This document shows, one piece after another, positions 1-4,683 of a DNA stretch of 5,840 nt (position 1 is the first letter of the stretch; every line of letters begins with the position of its first letter). The notes under the pieces are model-generated. The model ran no database searches. It saw only the letters and a list, made by a program, of their open reading frames with translations, and was not told the DNA's origin. The stretch spans positions 1-5,840 of the forward strand of contig JAEZSJ010000283.1 in the NCBI GenBank assembly GCA_023443985.1, written 5' to 3'. Position numbers and translations under genes: made by a program. The stretch is from Verrucomicrobiota bacterium (GTDB taxonomy: Bacteria; Verrucomicrobiota; Verrucomicrobiia; Opitutales; Opitutaceae).

Positions 1-2
1 CC

Positions 3-662
3 CACGATCATGCCGGCGCCGAACGTCGCCGCGGAGATCTCCCACGCCTCCACGCGCGCCGCGGCCGTCGCCGGCAGGCCGAGCCGCGTGAGCCACACGG
101 CCTTGAACGCCGAAACACCGCCCGCGAACCCCGCGACCATGCCGCCGCCGAGCTTGGCGATCGAGCGCTTCAGCAACCGCGGGTCGGTGAGCGCGCGCAG
201 GATGTTCGCCACCGCGAAGCCGGAGGGGAACGCGAGCTGCATGCGGTCGACGACGACCGGCGTGTAGAGCATGCCCACGCCCACGCCGAGCATGCCGATC
301 GAGAGCACGTACAGCACGAGCTTCCAGCTCGCCGGCTCGGGCAGGCCCATCCACGCCATCGCCTGGATCAGCACCACCATGCCGCACAGTCCCGCGACCG
401 ACGCCGCCATCGTCTGCATGTAGTTCGCGCCGTGTTTGCCGTCGGGGCCGTAGGGCAGGGTGACGGTGCTTCCGAGGATCCCGGCCAGCACCTGCCCGCC
501 GACGAAGAAGCCGATGGAGAAGTTCATGAACGCCGCCGAGATTCCCCCGAGCGGGCCGAGGATCAGCAGCGCGACAATCGTCAGCAGCACATGATAACCG
601 GGGGATCCGATCCGGGGCAGCCAGCGCGGCGCCGCGGACCGAGGGGCGGAAGAGTCGGGCAT
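3..662 (-). CDS. OPT-family oligopeptide/metal-chelate transporter, N-terminal 220 residues (3' end beyond left edge)
   Basis: This is an inner-membrane, probably proton-coupled transporter of the OPT (oligopeptide transporter/YSL) family, whose members import small peptides or metal-chelate complexes. Reading the minus strand from the ATG at 662-660 gives 220 codons with no stop; the frame leaves the window at the left. After a short polar N-terminus rich in Pro, Ser and Arg come hydrophobic segments at about residues 23-45, 50-66, 84-104, 112-134 and 172-186. Family-like motifs are GANYMQTMAASVAGL (78-92), resembling the conserved Asn/Gln-Thr-x-Ala-Ser helix, and the FPSG-x-A-x-A stretch (145-152) after YTPVVVDR. 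OPT proteins usually have 550-700 residues, so about a third is visible. No Shine-Dalgarno site precedes the ATG. The gene is divergent from the lipoprotein gene. The substrate cannot be read from this portion. I am fairly sure of the family, not of the transported compound. Confidence 0.8.
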   Translation of the reverse strand, partial: MPDSSAPRSAAPRWLPRIGSPGYHVLLTIVALLILGPLGGISAAFMNFSIGFFVGGQVLAGILGSTVTLPYGPDGKHGANYMQTMAASVAGLCGMVVLIQAMAWMGLPEPASWKLVLYVLSIGMLGVGVGMLYTPVVVDRMQLAFPSGFAVANILRALTDPRLLKRSIAKLGGGMVAGFAGGVSAFKAVWLTRLGLPATAAARVEAWEISAATFGAGMIV

Positions 663-735
663 GGCCGTGGAGCGTAACAGCGGCCCGCCGGTCTGGGCCA
701 AGCTGATTTCATGAGCCCTGCACCTCTGCGCGCTT

Positions 736-754
736 GTCGCCGGCCGCTGGCGAC
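736..754 (+). other. Perfect 6-bp inverted repeat in the divergent gap, just upstream of the lipoprotein start
   Basis: GTCGCC (736-741) and GGCGAC (749-754) are exact reverse complements with a 7-base loop, ending 14 bases before the ATG at 769. In RNA this could form a GC-rich hairpin over the leader, and in DNA it could be a small operator. Chance occurrence is quite possible in sequence this rich in GC. The rest of the gap (663-768) shows no convincing promoter for either divergent gene. Confidence 0.25.
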
Positions 755-768
755 GGCAGCGTCGGCCC

Positions 769-2049
769 ATGGCATACCCCGTCCGCTTTCTCGTCCTGCC
801 GGCTCTGCTCGCGCTCGCGGGTTGCGCGACCAATCCCGGTCCCCCCGCGCTGTCCGCCGCCGCTCCGGCGTCAGCGACCGCGACGAAGCCGAAGCCGCAG
901 CTTCTCGACCAAGACCGCCTGCGCGAGGCGCAGATGCTCAAGGACGAGGGGCGCTTGCTCGAGGCGGTGGCGATCTACGAGGAGCAGGCGAAACTTCAGC
1001 CGGAGAACGCATGGCTGGCGGCGGCGCAGGCGCAGCTTCTGGAGCTGCAGTCGCGACTGGAAGCGGACCCGGCGCGGGCGAAGGCGCTGGCCAAACGCGC
1101 CCGCTCCCTTGCCGAGCAGGCGGAGCAACTCGGCACCAGCGATCCACTCACCCCGCTGATCCTCCAGAGCATCCAGCCCGACGGCAGCCGGAGGGCGCTG
1201 AAGGCGGGCGATTTCTCGAAGCACGAGGAGGCCGACCGCCTGATCCGCGAGGGCGAGCAGGCCTTCGGTCGGCACGAGTTCGCGAAGGCGCGCGAGTGTT
1301 ACCAACGCGCGGCCGAGCTCGAGCCGACGAACTACATGGCGACGTTGTGGACCGGTGACGCGTACTTCGCCGCGCGCGAGCTAGAGCCGGCGTGCGCCTG
1401 GTTTCGCAAGGCGATCGCGCTCGAGCCCGACAACGAGACGGCGCACCGCTATCTGGCCGATGCGCTCGCGAAGCTCGGGCGACGTGAGGAAGCGCTGAAC
1501 GAGCACATCGCCGCGGTGCTCTGCGAGCCGTACCAGCGCGTCACGCGCCAGCATTTCACGGCGGAGTTGCGCGCGGTGGCCGAGGCGAGGGGGCGCGTGG
1601 TCCCGCGGTTCCAGACGGGCCAATACTCCGTCGACATCGCCAAGAAGGAGATCGGGATCTCCTCCGAAGCCGAGACCCACGAAGCGGTGTACGCGTTGGC
1701 CTGCGCGACGTGGCGGCTCGACAAATTCGCGGCGCAGTTTCCGCAGGAAAAGGTAGCGCGCCGGAGTTTGCCGGAGGAAATCGCCGGACTGGAGCTATTG
1801 GTCGCCACCGGTGAGCCGAAGAAAGAAGCGGAGTCTCCCGAGGCGGATCCGAAGCAGAAAGCGGAAGACGAGAAGTGGCAGCCGATCATCGCCGCCCTCG
1901 CGGCGTTCAAACGCGAGGGTCTGCTCGAGGCCTACGCGTTGCTGGAGCGCGTCGACGAAGAACTCGCCCGGGACTACGCGGCCTATCGCGCCGAGCACCG
2001 CGACAAGCTGGAGCGCTACATTCGCGTTTACTGGTGCGGCTTCGATTGA
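769..2049 (+). CDS. Tetratricopeptide-repeat lipoprotein
   Basis: This is a probable outer-membrane or periplasmic lipoprotein of 426 residues acting as a protein-binding scaffold; the partner is unknown. A hydrophobic signal (residues 5-18) ends in the lipobox LAGC, with Cys19 as the lipidation site. The following residue is Ala, not Asp, which by the enterobacterial rule favours the outer membrane. A low-complexity Ala/Pro linker (about 23-45) follows. One TPR-like helix pair lies at about 51-80. After a helical, charged stretch (85-122) come two better TPR units at about 155-187 and 189-221, with part of a third at 223-250. They show the usual A-x-x-x-Y/F-x-x-A-x-x-L-x-P pattern, for example YQRAAELEPTN and FRKAIALEPDN. 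The C-terminal part (about 260-426) matches nothing I recognise; it includes a Lys/Glu-rich linker (350-369). Start choice: this ATG places the signal peptide correctly. There is no clear ribosome-binding site, and no neighbour reveals its role. Confidence 0.85.
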   Translation: MAYPVRFLVLPALLALAGCATNPGPPALSAAAPASATATKPKPQLLDQDRLREAQMLKDEGRLLEAVAIYEEQAKLQPENAWLAAAQAQLLELQSRLEADPARAKALAKRARSLAEQAEQLGTSDPLTPLILQSIQPDGSRRALKAGDFSKHEEADRLIREGEQAFGRHEFAKARECYQRAAELEPTNYMATLWTGDAYFAARELEPACAWFRKAIALEPDNETAHRYLADALAKLGRREEALNEHIAAVLCEPYQRVTRQHFTAELRAVAEARGRVVPRFQTGQYSVDIAKKEIGISSEAETHEAVYALACATWRLDKFAAQFPQEKVARRSLPEEIAGLELLVATGEPKKEAESPEADPKQKAEDEKWQPIIAALAAFKREGLLEAYALLERVDEELARDYAAYRAEHRDKLERYIRVYWCGFD

Positions 2050-2076
2050 GCGGTGCCGTCGCAGGCTGGTTTCCGG

Positions 2077-2154
2077 TGTAGGCCACATCGGTGACATGGT
2101 TGAATCATGACAGAGCCGGCGAACGAACGAACCGGGGCGGCGACCTGACCTACA
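2077..2154. repeat. 78-bp segment bounded by imperfect terminal inverted repeats (possible IS-end or MITE-like remnant)
   Basis: The left end reads TGTAGGCCA (2077-2085) and the right end TGACCTACA (2146-2154), whose reverse complement is TGTAGGTCA: 8 of 9 match. Extending inwards, 11 of 14 positions match. The interior includes three tandem GAAC units (2121-2132). No obvious target-site duplication flanks the ends and no transposase is encoded, so this is at most a remnant or a small non-autonomous element. It starts 27 bases after the lipoprotein stop codon. An alternative is a long imperfect hairpin in the lipoprotein mRNA tail. Confidence 0.4.
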
Positions 2155-2190
2155 GAAGACACCCGGCGCGAGAAATTGAGGTGGCTCTGC

Positions 2191-2210
2191 GAGCGCGCCG
2201 AACCGCGCTC
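2191..2210 (+). terminator. Perfect 7-bp GC-rich hairpin between lipoprotein and iorA (terminator-like, no U tract)
   Basis: GAGCGCG (2191-2197) and CGCGCTC (2204-2210) are exact reverse complements around the 6-base loop CCGAAC. The downstream bases start TTGGGAGTTG, which is only weakly T-rich, so a classical intrinsic terminator is not established. It could end the lipoprotein transcript, act in the iorA leader, or be chance. Confidence 0.3.
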
Positions 2211-2245
2211 TTGGGAGTTGTGCGCGTGAAGCCGGAATGTTCTGC

Positions 2246-2261
2246 TGGACCAAAACGTCCA
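2246..2261. promoter_or_regulatory. 16-bp palindrome 13 bases before iorA start (possible operator or leader hairpin)
   Basis: TGGAC (2246-2250) and GTCCA (2257-2261) are exact inverted half-sites separated by CAAAAC. The spacing and position fit a dimeric regulator site or a short RNA hairpin beside the start codon. No regulator gene is in view, and a single 5-bp arm pair is weak evidence. Confidence 0.25.
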
Positions 2262-2274
2262 CGCGCCCCCACCC

Positions 2275-3972
2275 ATGCAACCTTCGCAAGACTCCTCCGG
2301 TCGCCTCCTGCTCAGCGGCAACGAAGCCGTCGCCCTCGCCGCGCTCCATTGCGGTGTCGCCCTCGGCACCGGTTATCCGGGCACCCCCTCGACCGAGGTC
2401 CTCGAGACCTTCAGCGCGCTCGGCGGCCGGGCCCAGTGGGCGCCGAACGAGAAGGTCGCGGCCGAGGTCGCCCTGGGCGCCGCCTTTGCCAGGGCGCGGG
2501 TGCTCTGCACGATGAAACATGTCGGTCTCAACGTCGCGGCCGACGTGCTCTTCACGATGACCTACTCGGGCGTCGACGGCGGGTATGTGCTGCTCGTGGC
2601 CGACGATCCGGGCATGGCCTCCTCGCAGAACGAGCAGGACAGCCGCCGCTACGCCGAAGCCGCGGTCGCGCCGATGTTCGAGCCCGCCGACTCGCAGGAC
2701 GCCTACGACCTGCTGAAGGTGGCGTTTGAGACCAGCCAGCGCTGGCAGATTCCGGTGATCTTCCGGATGACCACGCGCGTCTGCCACTCGAAGTCGCCGG
2801 TGAAACCGCGTTTCGCGCTCGGGGCGAAGCTCACGCCCGCCGACACCGGCGCGCCGACCCCCGAGTTCGTCCGCAACATCCCGCAGCGCGTGATGGTGCC
2901 CGGCCACGCCAAGCCGGCCGGCCGTCGCCTGCGCGCGAAGATGGCCGAGCTCGAGACCTGGAACAACACCACCGGCCCGCAGCGCGTCGAGCGCCATGGC
3001 GACGAGCTCGGCATCATCGTGGCCGGCATCTCCTTCCACCACGCCCGCGAGGCCGCGCCGGAGGCGAGCATCCTGAAACTGGGGATGACGTACCCGCTGC
3101 CGCTCCAGGCGATCCGCGACTTCGCCGCCTCGGTGAAACGCTGCGTCGTCCTCGAGGAGAACGATCCGTGGCTCGCCGCCGCCTGCCGCGCCGCGGGCAT
3201 GGCCGTCGAGGCGAAGGACGACACCGTCTTCCGTTTCGGCGAACTCACCGTCGACCGGGTGAGGCGCATCCTCGCCCGCGACTCCTCGCCCGAGCCGGTC
3301 CCGCCGCGCGGCAAACCGCCGGAGCTCTGCACCGGCTGCCCGCACCGCTCAAGCTTCGAGGTGATGAAGGAACTCGATTGCATCGTCTCCGGCGACATCG
3401 GCTGCTACACGCTCGCCGCGCTGCCGCCGCTGGCGGCGATGGACCTGATGATCGACATGGGCGCCGCCGTAGGCATGGGACTCGGCCTTCGCCATGTGCT
3501 CCCGCGCGAGCAGTCCAAGCGCGTGGTCTCGGTGATCGGCGACAGCACTTTCCTGCACGGCGGCCTTCCCGGCCTGGTCGAGATGGCGTACAACACGCCT
3601 TCGACCGGCCACGTGCTGGTCATCCTCGACAATGGCACTACGGCGATGACCGGCCAGCAGGAGCACCCGGGCACCGGCCGCCACCTCGACGGCTCCGCGA
3701 CCTATCAGGTCAGCTTCGAGAACCTGGCGCGCGCCGCCGGCATCCGAAACGTGAGCACGGTGAACCCGGTGCGCGAACGGGCGAAGTTCAAGGACACGCT
3801 CGCCGAGGCGCTCCGCAAGGACGAGCTCAGCGTCATCATCGCGCGCAGCCCCTGCATCCTCGCCGCCGGCCGCATCGCGGCCTGGGAGAAGGAGAAGGCC
3901 GCCGCCGCGAAGGCCGCCGCCGACACACCGTCCGACGAGGGCTGCGGCTGCGGTTGCGGTTGCCAGGGCTGA
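2275..3972 (+). CDS. iorA: Indolepyruvate:ferredoxin oxidoreductase, alpha subunit (IorA), without the C-terminal ferredoxin domain
   Basis: This is the catalytic, thiamine-diphosphate-binding subunit of the cytoplasmic enzyme that converts aryl pyruvates plus CoA and oxidised ferredoxin to aryl-acetyl-CoA, CO2 and reduced ferredoxin. It has 565 residues. The N-terminal pyrimidine-binding half carries YPGTPSTE (34-41), NEK (58-60), MKHVGLN (80-86), ADDPG (109-113) and SSQNEQDSR (116-124). A middle transketolase-C-like domain spans about 240-330. The C-terminal thiamine half has CTGCPHR (352-358), GDIGCYTL (373-380), and the cofactor/Mg motif GDST (422-425) with LDN (451-453) and TTAMTG (455-460). 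All are family-typical. The usual C-terminal domain with two CxxCxxCxxxCP clusters is absent. After about residue 535 only an Ala/Lys/Glu-rich linker and an alternating Cys-Gly tail with Cys557, 559, 561 and 563 remain. The gene precedes iorB by 128 bases. It has no Shine-Dalgarno site; the leader before the ATG is C-rich. Confidence 0.94.
   Translation: MQPSQDSSGRLLLSGNEAVALAALHCGVALGTGYPGTPSTEVLETFSALGGRAQWAPNEKVAAEVALGAAFARARVLCTMKHVGLNVAADVLFTMTYSGVDGGYVLLVADDPGMASSQNEQDSRRYAEAAVAPMFEPADSQDAYDLLKVAFETSQRWQIPVIFRMTTRVCHSKSPVKPRFALGAKLTPADTGAPTPEFVRNIPQRVMVPGHAKPAGRRLRAKMAELETWNNTTGPQRVERHGDELGIIVAGISFHHAREAAPEASILKLGMTYPLPLQAIRDFAASVKRCVVLEENDPWLAAACRAAGMAVEAKDDTVFRFGELTVDRVRRILARDSSPEPVPPRGKPPELCTGCPHRSSFEVMKELDCIVSGDIGCYTLAALPPLAAMDLMIDMGAAVGMGLGLRHVLPREQSKRVVSVIGDSTFLHGGLPGLVEMAYNTPSTGHVLVILDNGTTAMTGQQEHPGTGRHLDGSATYQVSFENLARAAGIRNVSTVNPVRERAKFKDTLAEALRKDELSVIIARSPCILAAGRIAAWEKEKAAAAKAAADTPSDEGCGCGCGCQG
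3933..3969 (+). other. Codons for the alternating Cys-Gly tail of IorA
   Basis: The last residues, DEGCGCGCGCQG, are encoded by tandem TGCGGC/TGCGGT-type codons. Four cysteines at every second position make a potential thiolate metal-binding site, but the spacing is unlike the CxxCxxCxxxCP pattern of [4Fe-4S] ferredoxins. Whether it carries a metal, stabilises the protein or is non-functional cannot be told from sequence. Confidence 0.6.
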
Positions 3973-3977
3973 GCAAA

Positions 3978-4090
3978 CGAGAAGCGAGGAGCCAGAAGTC
4001 AGGATCTAGAGTCCCGGACCACCGAGCTCCTCCGCATTTCGGGCTCCTTCCTCTGCCACTCTCACTCCCAAATTCTAGCTTCTAGACTCT
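3978..4090 (+). repeat. Purine-rich then pyrimidine-rich intergenic stretch forming an imperfect inverted repeat
   Basis: The gap between iorA and iorB begins with degenerate purine-rich units (AGAAGCGAGGAG and CAGAAGTCAGGA, 3980-4003). It ends with a pyrimidine-rich stretch whose complement repeats the same theme (complement of 4073-4085 against 3978-3990: 10 of 13 match, 11 of 13 pairing with a G-U wobble). In RNA the two sides could pair as the base of a long stem-loop between the two cistrons. Similar GAAG/GGAG junk-like repeats occur in intergenic regions of some GC-rich bacteria, which is recollection rather than a search result. Confidence 0.4.
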
Positions 4091-4100
4091 TCCCCTCCCC

Positions 4101-4568
4101 ATGACCTCTCCCACCAACGTCCGTTTCGCCGGTCTCGGCGGCACCGGTGTCATCAAGGCCTCCGACATCTTTGCCGATGTCGTCTTCCGCCTCGGCCACG
4201 ACACCAAGAAGGCCGAGGTCCACGGCATGAGTCAGCGCGGCGGCTCGGTCCAGAGCGATGTGCGTTTCGGCACCGCGGTGAGCAGCCCGATGATCCCCGA
4301 TGGCGCGTGCGACTTCCTGGTCGTCATGGAGCCGTCGCAGGTCGAGGTCGTGCGCGGCGGTCTGCGCCCGGGCGGCACGCTGATCACCCCGGCCGAGATC
4401 GACACGGCGAAACTTCCCTCGAGCAAGGCGCTCAACGTCGCCATGCTCGGCCGCCTCAGCCGGCATTTCGCGTTCCCGGCCGAGGTGTGGCAGGCGAGCC
4501 TGCGGGCGAATTTCCCGGCGAAACTGCACGCGGCCAACGACCAGGCCTTCGCCCTCGGCCGCGGCTGA
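4101..4568 (+). CDS. iorB: Indolepyruvate:ferredoxin oxidoreductase, beta subunit (IorB)
   Basis: This is the small subunit of the IorAB complex, equivalent to the gamma domain of pyruvate:ferredoxin oxidoreductase, probably engaging CoA. It has 155 residues. The glycine-rich GLGGTGVIKASDI (11-23) opens the Rossmann-like fold. AEVHGMSQRGGSVQSDVRFG (38-57) is the family's hallmark. DFLVVMEPSQ (71-80) and LNVAMLGRL (111-119) match the following conserved strands. Archaeal and bacterial IorB usually has about 190-200 residues. This one is shorter, mainly between about residues 95 and 112, where only one short loop links the two conserved blocks; the order of motifs is intact, so I read it as a compact version and not a broken gene. 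Partner iorA lies upstream on the same strand. The ATG directly follows CTCTTCCCCTCCCC, with no Shine-Dalgarno site. Confidence 0.92.
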   Translation: MTSPTNVRFAGLGGTGVIKASDIFADVVFRLGHDTKKAEVHGMSQRGGSVQSDVRFGTAVSSPMIPDGACDFLVVMEPSQVEVVRGGLRPGGTLITPAEIDTAKLPSSKALNVAMLGRLSRHFAFPAEVWQASLRANFPAKLHAANDQAFALGRG

Positions 4569-4587
4569 GCGCCGCGCGGAGCGGCGT
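4569..4587 (+). other. GC-rich hairpin right after the iorB stop codon
   Basis: GCGCCGC (4569-4575) can pair with GCGGCGT (4581-4587) as seven base pairs, the outermost being G-U, around the loop GCGGA. No T run follows, so this is more likely a stabilising or attenuating structure between iorB and the ligase gene than a full terminator. A smaller palindrome, AATCC-G-GGATT, lies at 4626-4636. I see no promoter in the 115-base gap. Confidence 0.3.
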
Positions 4588-4683
4588 GCGCCGCCCCGGT
4601 CCCGTTCCCGATGTCCCGGCGTCGAAATCCGGGATTCCATTACGATCCGTTTTCCGCCAGTCTTTTCCCCGCCCCAATCCCCG

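Noticed and set aside
663..768. Possible sigma-70 promoter for the transporter (TTGGCC and TGTTAC on the minus strand)
   Set aside because: Only 4 of 6 and 3 of 6 bases match consensus, no better than expected by chance.
711..1358. Plus-strand 215-codon frame overlapping the lipoprotein in another frame
   Set aside because: It is a low-complexity Arg/Ala/Gly product without signal or domains; the lipobox-bearing frame is the real gene.
2091..2729. Frame starting inside the intergenic repeat and running into iorA out of frame
   Set aside because: The product is Arg-rich without any motif after the overlap; it is a shadow of iorA.
1795..3345. 516-codon open frame on the minus strand, antisense to the lipoprotein end and iorA
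   Set aside because: Its protein is an Arg/Gly/Ala-rich product with no recognisable domain. It spans an intergenic gap and lies opposite a clearly conserved gene; such shadows are normal in GC-rich DNA.
3535..3640. GDST instead of the GDG start of the thiamine motif as a possible defect
   Set aside because: GDST followed later by LDN is normal for IorA-type enzymes, so it is not evidence for a dead enzyme.
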